From Paracidovorax sp031843945 (GTDB lineage Bacteria; Pseudomonadota; Gammaproteobacteria; Burkholderiales; Burkholderiaceae_C), in assembly GCF_031843945.1 (NCBI RefSeq), contig NZ_JAVTJJ010000011.1, positions 61,917 through 125,916 on the forward strand: 64,000 nt of DNA, given 5' to 3'. Of the stretch, positions 7,484-15,544 are shown piece after piece; position 1 is the first letter of the stretch; every line of letters begins with the position of its first letter. The translations under genes and the position numbers were made by a program. The notes under the pieces were generated by a model. That model saw nothing but the letters and a program-made list of their open reading frames with translations, did no database searches and was not told the origin of the DNA.

Positions 7484-8055
7484 TCAGCAGGCCTGCTGAC
7501 CCAGCGCCTGAAGCGCCTGCAGCGCCGTGCGCCCCGCTGCCAGATCCCACGCGGCGCAGCCCACGCTCTTGAAGACGATGGGCCGGGTGCATGGCCCAGG
7601 CCATGGCGGATGCCCAGCATCGTCACCGCCGCCGTGCGCCGGCCGGTGACCTCGGGGCCGTCGAGCAGGCACAGTGGCCGGCCCGTGGCGGTGTCGCACA
7701 CCGTCACCACGCCATGGATGGTGGGCAGGCCGTGCCGCCCGTTGGCGGGCTGCACGTTGACTAGTTTGTGGATGGCGATGTCGGGCGCGGTGGCGGGCAT
7801 GCTGAGCAGCACACCGCCTTCGCCCAGCGGCACCACCAGGCGCTCGGGGCTCAGGATGCGGCCGGCGGCATAGTCGGTGGCGGCAGTGGCCACCGCGTCC
7901 ATCAGCGCGGCAAAGTCCAGCAGCTGCGCCGTGCGGGCCGCGCCGCAGACCAAAAGCGTGGATGCGGCAGTGGCCGCAGTGGTGGGGCGGGTGTCGGATG
8001 CGGCAGCAGGCATGGCGGGCTTGATGGAAGTGGGGCGGATGCCCGCCGCCATCAT
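7484..8055 (-). pseudogene. Ornithine cyclodeaminase/pyrroline-2-carboxylate reductase family, internally deleted and frameshifted
   Basis: The first frame encodes a convincing N-terminal half of this NAD(P)-dependent family: LLVCGAARTAQLLDFAALMDA, ILSPERLVVPLGEGGVLLSMPA, HKLVNVQPANGRHGLPTIHG, LLDGPEVTGRRTAAVTMLGIRHG. At about 7570-7600 homology jumps, in a different reading frame, to the very C-terminal signature IVFKSVGCAAWDLAAGRTAL, which ends at 7484. The whole Rossmann NAD-binding core (about 130-150 residues in intact relatives) is missing. The first frame then reads into junk. This is a deletion plus frameshift, not a sequencing indel alone. An intact family member is present at 15545-16597, so loss here may have been tolerated. 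The start codon is uncertain (8055 or 8079). Confidence 0.85.
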
Positions 8056-8100
8056 GGCGTCAACCCTGGCCCGCCGCAATCACCGGCCTGGAACAGGTTC

Positions 8101-10308
8101 TCAGAGCGCCGCCACGGCCGCGCGCAACTCGCTCTTACCCAGAATTTCGGAGAACACCACCGGCGCCTTGCCCGGCGCGTGCAGCACGTAGACCGGCACG
8201 CCGCTGCGGCCCAACGCGGCCAGAGCGGCGGTGATGGCCGGGTCGCGCCGCGTCCAGTCGGCACGCAGCAGGGCGACGTTCTTGCTGGCCAGGGCATTTA
8301 GCACCTCGGGGTCGGACAGCGTGGTCTGCTTGTTGTACTGACAGGTCACGCACCACGCGGCCGTGTAGTCCACGAAGACCGGCTGGCCCTGGGCCAGCAG
8401 GGCGTCAGGCAGGTCGGCCTGCCAGGCGCGCCAGCCGTTGGCGGTGGCCGATGCCGCTTGCGGCGCCACCGGAGCAGGTTCAATGACTTTTGGCCCCCAA
8501 GCCCACACCAGATAAGCGCAAGCAGCTATTGAAAGAGGAGCAAGCACGGCCCGCCCGCGCCCCACCAGCGTGAGCGACCACACCGCCATGGCCAGCGCTA
8601 CCAGCAGCGCCAGCAGCGCGGCGGCGCCGTCGATGCCGCTTTGCTGGCCCAGCACCCACACCAGCCAGACCACGGTGGCGAACAGCGGAAACGCCATGAA
8701 GCGGCGCAGCGTGTCCATCCACACGCCGGGGCGCGGCAGCAGGCGGGCGAAGCCCGGTATCCAGCTGGCCAGCAGATACGGCAGCGCGAGCCCCAGGCCC
8801 AGCGCGGCGAACAGCGTGAGCGCCTGCACGCCCGGCAGCGTGGCCGTCAGGCCCAGCGACGCACCCATGAACGGCGCCGTGCAGGGCGAAGCCACCGCCA
8901 CGGCCAGCACGCCGGTCAAAAACGAATCGACCACCGGGTGGCGGGCCTGCAGGCCGGCGACCGAGCCGGGCAGCATGCGGCCGAATTCGAAGACGCCCGC
9001 CATGTTCAAGCCCAGCAGCGTGAACAGCGCCGCCAGCCCCGCCACCACGGCGGGCGACTGCAGCTGAAAGCCCCAGCCCACGGCCTCGCCGGCAGCGCGC
9101 AGCCCCAGCATCAGCGCACCCAGCAGCACGAAGGACAGCACCACGCCGGCGGTGTACGCCAGCCCGCTCAGGCGGTGCGCGCGCAGGCTGGTCGTGGGGC
9201 GGGCAAAGCCCACCACCTTGATCGCCAGCACCGGAAACACGCAGGGCATCAGGTTCAGGATCAGCCCGCCCAGCAGCGCGCCGGCCAGCGCGACGAGGAA
9301 GGTGCCCAGCGGCGCGGGAGTGACGGGCAGCGCGCTGTTGCTGACATTGCCGGCTTGCCCGCCCGCCTGTGCATTCGCACGCAGCGCGGCCTCCAAAGCG
9401 GGCGACACGGTGGCTGCGGCAGGCAGCGCCGGCCAGCCGCTCTGCACGGGCAGTTCCACCCGCCAGCCCTGGCCGGCGTGGGCCAGCACGATGGGCAGCG
9501 GCGCGGGGCTGGCGCTGCGCTGGGGCGACAGCGGCATCCGTGCCGTCCACACATCGCCTTGCCAGTTCTGCGGCACGGCGGCGGCGGTTTCGGCCACGCC
9601 GGGGGTTTCCGCAAACACGTCCAGCGTCTGCCCGCGCAGCGCTGCCGGCAGGCCAGCCACGGTCAGCGCCACGTCGGTGCCTTCCACATGTGCCTGCGTG
9701 CCGGCGACCAGCGGCAGGGTTTGCGGATGCGCGCGCGCTGCCGCGTCGAAGGCCGCCGCGTTCAGCGCCGTAGTGCCGTTGATCGGCACCTGCAGCGTGA
9801 ACGTGCCTTCTTCCGGAATGCATTCCTTGCGGCACACCAGCCACGACGCGCGCAGCGTGAAGGTGGCTTCCCGCGCCAGCGGGCCGGGCGCGAAGGCGCT
9901 GGTGACCTGCATGGGCACCGGCAGCAACACCGTGCCTTCGTAGCCGTAGTTGGCCAGGTGGCCGATGGGAATCTTCTTGGGCACCGGCCAGGCGATCTCG
10001 CCCGCGTCGATGCCGGCAGGCAGCTGCCATTCCATCTGCGTGGGCAGGCCGGAATCGCCGGAGTTCTTCCAGTAGGTGTGCCAGTCGGGCTGGTGAGTGA
10101 TCGACAGACCCAGCCACAGCGGCTTGCCCGGCCCGATGCCGTCGGACGCGTGTGCGACCAGTTCGGCCTGCACGTGCGGCGTGGTGACGGTGCTGCTGCC
10201 GGCAGAGGCAGTTTTTGAGCCAAATTGGGCTCTAGCGCTTATGGATAAAGCGCTAGCAGCTATGAAAAGTATAGTGAGCAGCAGACGCTGCAGCGTGCGT
10301 TGGGGCAT
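8101..10308 (-). CDS. dsbD: Thiol:disulfide interchange protein DsbD
   Basis: DsbD/ScsB passes electrons from cytosolic thioredoxin across the inner membrane to periplasmic thiol proteins. This 735-residue protein has, in order: a signal peptide; a periplasmic alpha domain with the Cys pair in LVCRKECIPEEGTF; a membrane domain with the two transport cysteines in LNLMPCVFPVLAIKV and VASPCTAPFMGASLG; and a C-terminal thioredoxin-like domain with DYTAAWCVTCQYNKQTTL. All six redox cysteines are present, so it should be active. Start ATG at 10306-10308. Two copies of the dispersed repeat lie in frame: copy D encodes residues about 10-32, the signal peptide core and cleavage region, and degenerate copy C encodes about 589-610, the last membrane helix and linker before the thioredoxin domain. 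Confidence 0.95.
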   Translation of the reverse strand: MPQRTLQRLLLTILFIAASALSISARAQFGSKTASAGSSTVTTPHVQAELVAHASDGIGPGKPLWLGLSITHQPDWHTYWKNSGDSGLPTQMEWQLPAGIDAGEIAWPVPKKIPIGHLANYGYEGTVLLPVPMQVTSAFAPGPLAREATFTLRASWLVCRKECIPEEGTFTLQVPINGTTALNAAAFDAAARAHPQTLPLVAGTQAHVEGTDVALTVAGLPAALRGQTLDVFAETPGVAETAAAVPQNWQGDVWTARMPLSPQRSASPAPLPIVLAHAGQGWRVELPVQSGWPALPAAATVSPALEAALRANAQAGGQAGNVSNSALPVTPAPLGTFLVALAGALLGGLILNLMPCVFPVLAIKVVGFARPTTSLRAHRLSGLAYTAGVVLSFVLLGALMLGLRAAGEAVGWGFQLQSPAVVAGLAALFTLLGLNMAGVFEFGRMLPGSVAGLQARHPVVDSFLTGVLAVAVASPCTAPFMGASLGLTATLPGVQALTLFAALGLGLALPYLLASWIPGFARLLPRPGVWMDTLRRFMAFPLFATVVWLVWVLGQQSGIDGAAALLALLVALAMAVWSLTLVGRGRAVLAPLSIAACAYLVWAWGPKVIEPAPVAPQAASATANGWRAWQADLPDALLAQGQPVFVDYTAAWCVTCQYNKQTTLSDPEVLNALASKNVALLRADWTRRDPAITAALAALGRSGVPVYVLHAPGKAPVVFSEILGKSELRAAVAAL
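8480..8543 (-). repeat. Dispersed two-hairpin repeat, degenerate copy C inside dsbD
   Basis: In gene orientation this reads GCTCCTCTTTCAATAGCTGC, then TTGCGCTTATCTGG and GGGCTTGGGGGCCAAAAG, then TCATTGAA. It matches the family up to the first GCGCTTAT arm and again from GGCCAAAA onward, but the second arm of the inner hairpin has diverged. It translates as APLSIAACAYLVWAWGPK, the same frame used by copies D, E, I, J and K. It is less certain than the other copies because it has drifted. Confidence 0.55.
10212..10280 (-). repeat. Dispersed two-hairpin repeat, copy D encoding the DsbD signal peptide
   Basis: In gene orientation this has CTTTTCATAGCTGC, the inner hairpin TAGCGCTTTATCCATAAGCG with CTA, then GAGCCCAATTTGGCTCAAAA. 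The arms TAGCGCTT and AAGCGCTA are perfect 8-bp complements. It is read in frame as LTILFIAASALSISARAQFG, so it supplies both the hydrophobic core and the A-R-A cleavage site of the DsbD signal peptide. Confidence 0.85.
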
Positions 10309-10379
10309 GGAGCAAGGTGGGAGCGGCGGCAGCGCCTTTGGTTCCTGCGGGCGAGGTCGGTGCAGCGTCGCCTGCGGCG

Positions 10380-11174
10380 TCAGGCCGCTAAGCCCAGCAC
10401 CACGCGGCGCGCCATGGCGCCTTTCTTCTCGATCTTGGTAACCACCACGGCGCCGATCTCTCGCGTGTTGGCCACGTGCGTGCCGCCGCAAGGCTGCAGG
10501 TCGATGTGCGGCTGGCCGGCGCCGTCGCTGGCGCCGTTGCCGCCCACCTTCACGGTGCGCACCGTGCCGCTGCCGCGCGGGGGCTGCACGCTCATGCTCT
10601 TGACCAGGTCGGGCTGGGCATCCAGCTCGGCGTCCGAGATCTCGCCCAGTGTCACGGCGTGGCCCGCCGCCACCAGTTGCGCGATGCCGGCAGTCAGTGC
10701 GTCCTTGTCGAGCGCGCCGTCCATGTGGAAGTCCAGCCGCGCCGCGTCGGGCGTGATGGAGCAGCCATTGACCGGCTGGGCGACCAGGTGGCACAGCAGG
10801 TGCGTGGTGGTGTGAAAGCGCATCAGCCGGTGGCGGCGGTCCCAGTCGATGCGGGCCGTCACGGCCTCGCCCACAGACAGCGGGGCGCCGGCCGGGTCGG
10901 CGGGCACGTGCACGATGGCGGCGGTGGGCGCGCCGTCCGCGTCCTTGGACTTGCGCGTGTCGGCAATGGCGATGGCGCTGCCGTCGGCGCGCACCAGCGT
11001 GCCGCTGTCGCCGGCCTGGCCGCCGCCCAGCGGGTAGAACACCGTGCGGTCCAGCACGATGCCGCCGTCGGGCTGCAGGGCCACCACGGTGGCGCTGCAT
11101 TCCCGCAGGTAAGCGTCGGCGCGGAAGAGATCGAGCGTGGGCGCGAAGGCGTTGTTGGTAGCGGGGGTGGTCAT
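10380..11174 (-). CDS. Alanyl-tRNA editing protein (AlaX type)
   Basis: A free-standing homologue of the AlaRS editing domain, 264 residues, that hydrolyses mischarged Ser- or Gly-tRNA(Ala) in the cytosol. The zinc site is visible as HTTTHLLCHL near residues 125-134 and CGGTHVANTREIG near residues 231-243, giving the two-His plus Cys/His ligand set. The N-terminal region FYPLGGGQAGDSGTL is the conserved glycine-rich motif. The start ATG at 11172-11174 overlaps the stop of the MATE gene (ATGA), so the two are co-translated. Length and motif order match AlaX-M proteins. No alaS gene is close by. Confidence 0.92.
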   Translation of the reverse strand: MTTPATNNAFAPTLDLFRADAYLRECSATVVALQPDGGIVLDRTVFYPLGGGQAGDSGTLVRADGSAIAIADTRKSKDADGAPTAAIVHVPADPAGAPLSVGEAVTARIDWDRRHRLMRFHTTTHLLCHLVAQPVNGCSITPDAARLDFHMDGALDKDALTAGIAQLVAAGHAVTLGEISDAELDAQPDLVKSMSVQPPRGSGTVRTVKVGGNGASDGAGQPHIDLQPCGGTHVANTREIGAVVVTKIEKKGAMARRVVLGLAA

Positions 11175-12769
11175 GCCCGGATGGTAACGGGCACAGCCGG
11201 GCGACCGGAGCCCGCGCCAGAGGGGGCCAGGGCGGCGTCGGGGTGCGCCTGCGCGCAGACCGGCGAGGGCGGCAGGCCGCCCACCTCGGCCGGCGACGCC
11301 ACCACCGATTCGCCCGGCGCCAGCATGCGGGCCTGGCGCCAGCCGCCCCAGCGGTAATAGGCCATCGACATCAGCATCGCGCACAAAGCGCTGGCCGGAA
11401 AGCTCCACCAGATCGCATCGGCGCCCAGCCAGGGCTGCAGGCCGTAGGCAATGGGCAGGCGGATGCCCCAGAGCGCCAGGCCCAGGATGATGAGCGGCGG
11501 CACTACGGCGCCGGTCGAGCGCACCACGCCCGAGAGCACGAAGGTCACGCCGAAGAACAGAAACGAGCCCACGGCGATGTGGTTGAGGTGCCGCGCCGCC
11601 TCCAGAGACGCACTGCCCTCGGGCAGAAACAGCGCCAGCGTGAAACGGTCCAGCAGCACCAGTGGCACGATCAGCGCGCCGGTCAGCACGAAGTTGAACA
11701 GCGTGCCGCTGCGGGCCACGCCGTCCACCCGGTCCCAGCGCTGCGCGCCCACGTTCTGCGCGGCCATGGACGAGCAGGCCGCGCCGATGGCCATGGCCGG
11801 CATCTGCACATACGTCCACAGTTGCAGCGCCGCGCCGTAGGCCGACGCGGTGATCACGCCCTGCGCGTTCACCAGGCCCATCAGCATCAGCATGGCGGTG
11901 GAGATCATCACCATCTGCGCGCCCATGGGCAGGCCCTTGACGACCAGCGCCCGCAGGATGGTGCCGTCGGGCACGAAGAGCCGCCAGTCGGCCCGCCCGA
12001 TCCAGAGCGGGTGCCGCCGCCAGCGCAGCCAGGCCAGCAAGGCGACGAAGCTGATCGCATTGGCCACCAGCGTGGCCATGGCCGAGCCGGCAATGCCCAT
12101 GCGCGGCAGCGGTCCCAGGCCGAAGATGAGCAGCGGGTTCAGCGCGGTGTCCAGCACCACCACCAGCAGCAAAAAGAGAAACGGCGTGCGCGTGTCGCCC
12201 GCACCGCGCAGCACGGCCGAGATGAAGGCGAACAAATACAGCAGCGGAATCGCCAGGAACAGCGTGCGCAGATAGGCCTCTGCCAGCGGCAGCGCGTCGG
12301 CGGGCGTGCCCATCCAGCCCAGGATGCTGCGCGACAGCGGCGGGCCGGCCAGCGCGATCAGCACCGAGGTGCCGCCGAAGAAAGTGGCGCTGGTGCCGAT
12401 CACCCGGCGCGCCTGCGCCACGTTGCGCGCACCCATCGCCTGCGCCACCAGAATGGTCGCCGCCATGCCCACGCCGAACACCGCGCCGATCAGCAAGAAC
12501 AAGATGTTGTTGGCGTTGGCCGTGGCGGTGAGCGCGGCCTCGCCCAGAAAGCGGCCCACCCACACCGCGTTGACTGAGCCGTTCATCGACTGCAGCATGT
12601 TGCCCGCCAGGATCGGCAGGGCGAACACCAGCAAGGTGCGGCCGATGGGGCCTTGGGTCAGGTCGCGGGTGGCGGCGCGGGGCGGGGCGCCGGGCACTGC
12701 GTCAGTGGAGGTCGCACCGGGCGAAACAGAGGGCGAAACGGGTAGCGAAGCAGGGGGCTGGGCGGGCAT
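11171..12769 (-). CDS. MATE-family multidrug/toxin efflux transporter
   Basis: A 532-residue polytopic protein with twelve predicted membrane segments. It opens with a proline-rich soluble tail of about 40 residues, then GPIGRTLLVFALPILAGNMLQSMNGSVNAVWVGRFLG, which is the MATE TM1 region, AVLRGAGDTRTPFLF in mid-protein and the second half LVVKGLPMGAQMVMISTAML. Family members couple sodium or proton influx to export of cationic drugs. The C-terminus has an unusual 50-residue proline/alanine tail. The last four bases overlap the start of alaX. The start at 12767-12769 could be later, near ATRDLTQGPIG, since the tail is low complexity. Confidence 0.9.
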   Translation of the reverse strand: MPAQPPASLPVSPSVSPGATSTDAVPGAPPRAATRDLTQGPIGRTLLVFALPILAGNMLQSMNGSVNAVWVGRFLGEAALTATANANNILFLLIGAVFGVGMAATILVAQAMGARNVAQARRVIGTSATFFGGTSVLIALAGPPLSRSILGWMGTPADALPLAEAYLRTLFLAIPLLYLFAFISAVLRGAGDTRTPFLFLLLVVVLDTALNPLLIFGLGPLPRMGIAGSAMATLVANAISFVALLAWLRWRRHPLWIGRADWRLFVPDGTILRALVVKGLPMGAQMVMISTAMLMLMGLVNAQGVITASAYGAALQLWTYVQMPAMAIGAACSSMAAQNVGAQRWDRVDGVARSGTLFNFVLTGALIVPLVLLDRFTLALFLPEGSASLEAARHLNHIAVGSFLFFGVTFVLSGVVRSTGAVVPPLIILGLALWGIRLPIAYGLQPWLGADAIWWSFPASALCAMLMSMAYYRWGGWRQARMLAPGESVVASPAEVGGLPPSPVCAQAHPDAALAPSGAGSGRPAVPVTIRA

Positions 12770-12810
12770 GCGGCATTGTGCCCGCCGTGTGGCGGCGGGT
12801 GCCGGCTGCC

Positions 12811-13851
12811 TCAGAAGCGTTGCAGCACCACCTTGCCGATGGCCGTGCCGCTTTCCACCAGCGCATGGGCGCGGCGCAGGTTGGCCGCGTTGATGGCGCC
12901 CATCTCGGTGGCGAGCGTGGTGCGCAGGTGGCCGGCGTCCACCAGCCGGGCGACATCAGCCAGCAGCGCGCCCTGGCGGTCCAGGTCGGGCGTGCCGAAG
13001 AGGGAACGTGTAAACATCAATTCCCAATGCAGCGACAGGCTCTTGCGCTTGAGCGGCATCACGTCCAGCGCCGGCATGTCGTCGATCACCGCGATCTGGC
13101 CCTGGGGGCGCAGCAGCTCCACATATTGGGGCAGGTGGTCGGCTGTGTGCGTCAGGCTGGCCACGTGGTCCACCTCGGTGATGCCCAGCGCGGCCAGTTG
13201 GGGCGTCATCGGCTCGCGGTGGTCGATGACGTCGTGCGCGCCCATATCCAGGCACCACTGCCGCGTGGCGGGCCGCGACGCGGTGGCCACCACGCGCAGG
13301 CCGGTCAGCTGGCGCGCCAGCTGGATCAGCATGGAGCCCACTCCGCCCGCGCCGCCGGCAATCAGCAGCACTGGACGGCCGGCGGGGTCGCCAGAGTGGT
13401 CTGAGGCCGCGTCGTCCAGGCGGGTGATGCGCAGCCGGTCGAACAGCAGCTCCCACGCGGTGATGGCGGTCAGCGGCAGGGCGGCGGCCTGGGCGTCGTT
13501 CAGCGATGCGGGGGCGCGGGCGGCGATGCGGGCGTCCACCGTGTGCAGCTCGGCATTGGTGCCGGGCCGGTCGATGGCACCGGCGTAATACACCCGGTCG
13601 CCCACGGCAAAGCCCTGCACGGCATCGCCCAGCGCTTCGACGATGCCCACCGCGTCCCAGCCCAGCACCTTGGCCGTACCGGCGTCGGGTGCGCTGCCAG
13701 CGCGCACCTTGGTGTCCACCGGGTTCACCGACACGGCGTGTACCCGCACCAGCAGGTCGTGCGGGCGGGGCACGGGGGCGGGCAGTTCCAGGTCGAGCAG
13801 GGCTTCGGGGTGGTCGATGGGGTGAGGGGCGTGGTAGCCGATGGCTTTCAT
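12811..13851 (-). CDS. Zinc-type alcohol dehydrogenase-like / NADPH:quinone reductase family protein
   Basis: A 346-residue MDR-superfamily oxidoreductase. Seen are the GroES-like N-terminal fold (VRVHAVSVNPVDTKVRAG), LGWDAVGIVEALGDAVQGFAVGDRVYYAG, and the nucleotide-binding motif LLIAGGAGGVGSMLIQLARQL near residues 155-175. Catalytic zinc ligands of true alcohol dehydrogenases are absent, so a quinone or enal reductase reaction with NADPH is more likely. The ATG at 13849-13851 has GGAG seven bases upstream; the longer frame to 13929 has no homology. The LysR gene is transcribed divergently and probably controls this gene, possibly as a reactive-aldehyde or quinone response. Confidence 0.88.
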   Translation of the reverse strand: MKAIGYHAPHPIDHPEALLDLELPAPVPRPHDLLVRVHAVSVNPVDTKVRAGSAPDAGTAKVLGWDAVGIVEALGDAVQGFAVGDRVYYAGAIDRPGTNAELHTVDARIAARAPASLNDAQAAALPLTAITAWELLFDRLRITRLDDAASDHSGDPAGRPVLLIAGGAGGVGSMLIQLARQLTGLRVVATASRPATRQWCLDMGAHDVIDHREPMTPQLAALGITEVDHVASLTHTADHLPQYVELLRPQGQIAVIDDMPALDVMPLKRKSLSLHWELMFTRSLFGTPDLDRQGALLADVARLVDAGHLRTTLATEMGAINAANLRRAHALVESGTAIGKVVLQRF

Positions 13852-13987
13852 GAGATCTCCGTCGCAGTAGGTGAAAGGGAAGAGGCGTATCGCGCAAAAG
13901 TGGGTCTTGCCCTGAACGCCCCGGTGCAATGCACTTTAGATTGTCAAAATGGAGGTTGGAATACCTTCCTGCTTTCTTCTGTTTCAA

Positions 13988-14914
13988 ATGAAATTTGAAA
14001 ATATCGCGGATCTGCGCGTGCTGGTGGAAACGGCCCGGGGCGGCAGCCTGACCGCCGCCGCCCAGGCGCTGGCCATCACCCCGGCGGCAACCAGCGCCAT
14101 GCTCAAGCGGCTGGAGGCCGAAGTGGGTGCGCGGCTCTTCGAGCGGTCCACCCGCGCCATGCGGCTGACCGAGCAGGGCCAGACCTTGCTGGACTACGCC
14201 ACCCGCGCGCTGGAACTGCTGGAAGAGGGCGCCAGCCAGGCGGCATCGCAGGCCGGCGCACTGCGCGGCACGGTGCGGGTGGCCGCGCCGTCCGACCTGT
14301 CGCGCAGCCTGCTGCTGGGCTGGTTCGACGACTTCATGCTGCAGCACCCTGGCGTGCACATCGCGCTGTCGGTCAGCGACCGGCTGCAGGACGTGCGCCG
14401 CGATGCGGTGGATGTGGCTATGCGCTACGGCGAGCTGGCCGATTCGCAGCTGATGGCGCGCCGGCTGTGCGTGACGCGGCGCGTGGCCTGCGCCGCGCCG
14501 GCCTATGTCGCCCGCTGCGGCGCGCCTGCGCATCCGTCCGAGCTGGCCGACCACGACTGCCTGACCCTGCACATCGCGGGCCGGCGTGAACTGCGTTGGT
14601 GGTTCGAACCCGAAGGCGGCGGCGACGCCGTCTCGGTGCCGGTACCCGGTACGCGCAGCGTGGACGACGGCGCCATCGCCCACGACTGGGCGCTGGCCGG
14701 CCGTTGCGTGGTCTACAAGTCGGCACTGGATGTGCGGGCGCATCTGCAGTCGGGTGCGCTGGTGGCCTTGCTGCCCGGCTGGCGAGGCCAGCGCTATGAA
14801 GTGAACGCCGTGCTGCCCAGCAACCGCTTCGTGCCGGCGCGGGTGCGGGCGCTGGTGGAGCACCTTGCGCAGTGCTTTGCCGCGCTGGCGGCGCAGGACG
14901 GCGTGTTGGACTGA
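13988..14914 (+). CDS. LysR-family transcriptional regulator
   Basis: A 308-residue LysR regulator. HTH at residues 1-60: MKFENIADLRVLVETARGGS, LTAAAQALAITPAATSAMLK, LEAEVGARLFERSTRAMRLT. The C-terminal effector domain is of the CrgA/DmlR-like type (RVAAPSDLSRSLLLGWFDDF, ALSVSDRLQDVRRDAVDVAMRYG), members of which often control adjacent oxidoreductases. It is divergent from the MDR oxidoreductase with a 136-base gap. That gap contains an imperfect dyad, GGAGGT-TGGAAT-ACCTTCC, at 13951-13969. I start at the ATG of MKFENIAD because translation from 13949 adds a non-homologous tail. The inducer is unknown. Confidence 0.88.
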   Translation: MKFENIADLRVLVETARGGSLTAAAQALAITPAATSAMLKRLEAEVGARLFERSTRAMRLTEQGQTLLDYATRALELLEEGASQAASQAGALRGTVRVAAPSDLSRSLLLGWFDDFMLQHPGVHIALSVSDRLQDVRRDAVDVAMRYGELADSQLMARRLCVTRRVACAAPAYVARCGAPAHPSELADHDCLTLHIAGRRELRWWFEPEGGGDAVSVPVPGTRSVDDGAIAHDWALAGRCVVYKSALDVRAHLQSGALVALLPGWRGQRYEVNAVLPSNRFVPARVRALVEHLAQCFAALAAQDGVLD

Positions 14915-14938
14915 GGAGCTGGCGGAAGCTTGGCGTCG

Positions 14939-15376
14939 TCAGCCCAGCTTCTGCGTGGACAGAAGGATGCTGGTTTCGGAGCTGGCGATGCCCGGCAGCC
15001 GGCGCAGGCTGCTGAGCAACTGCTCGAACTCCAACAGCGTGTCGGTCTGCAGTTCGGCCACGATGTCCCAGCGGCCGTTGGTCATGTGCAGCGAGGTGAC
15101 GTTCGGGTTGCCGCGTAGCGCCAGCAGTACCTGTGTGGCCTGGTTGCCTTCGGCCGCGATGGTCATCAGCGCGCGCACGCCCGTGCGCACGGCCAGCGGC
15201 TTCAGCAACACGGTATAGCCCACGATCACGCCGTCGCGCTCCAGGCGCGCCAGCCGGTTCTGCACCGTGCCGCGCGCCAGGTCCAGCCGTTTGGCCAGCG
15301 TGGCAACGGGCAGGCGGGCATCGCCCCGCAGCAGTGCGATCAGTCGGTGGTCGGTGTCGTCCAAAGGGGTGGTCAC
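14939..15376 (-). CDS. Lrp/AsnC-family transcriptional regulator
   Basis: A 145-residue Lrp-like protein: N-terminal HTH LDDTDHRLIALLRGDARLPV and LAKRLDLARGTVQNRLARLE, then a RAM/ligand-binding domain with GNQATQVLLALRGNPNVTSLH and GRWDIVAELQTDTL. The start is best taken as the GTG at 15374-15376 (VTTPLDDTDH), which matches the family length; an upstream extension would be junk. It is divergent from ornithine cyclodeaminase. Lrp proteins commonly regulate the adjacent amino-acid gene in response to that amino acid, so ornithine or proline is a plausible signal, by inference only. Confidence 0.9.
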   Translation of the reverse strand: MTTPLDDTDHRLIALLRGDARLPVATLAKRLDLARGTVQNRLARLERDGVIVGYTVLLKPLAVRTGVRALMTIAAEGNQATQVLLALRGNPNVTSLHMTNGRWDIVAELQTDTLLEFEQLLSSLRRLPGIASSETSILLSTQKLG

Positions 15377-15544
15377 GCAGGCAGTGTAGGGGCGCAGCGC
15401 AGGGCGATCGATCACTTTGTACCGCCTCACCTGGCAGATTGCGCGGCCAGATGATGGTTGCGTTGCAGTTTGCCGGCTGGCCTTTGGCAGCGAGCGGGCC
15501 AAGAATCTCTTTGGTCTTCACCGTATTCCAACAAGGGAGGTCCC

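Noticed and set aside
14596..14640. tRNA-like GGTTCGAACCC word
   Set aside because: It lies inside the LysR coding frame and has no cloverleaf around it; no tRNA gene was seen anywhere in the window.
12956..14863. Long minus-strand frame of 635 codons across the MDR/LysR region
   Set aside because: It is antisense to the well-supported LysR gene and out of frame with the oxidoreductase; its composition is that of a shadow frame.
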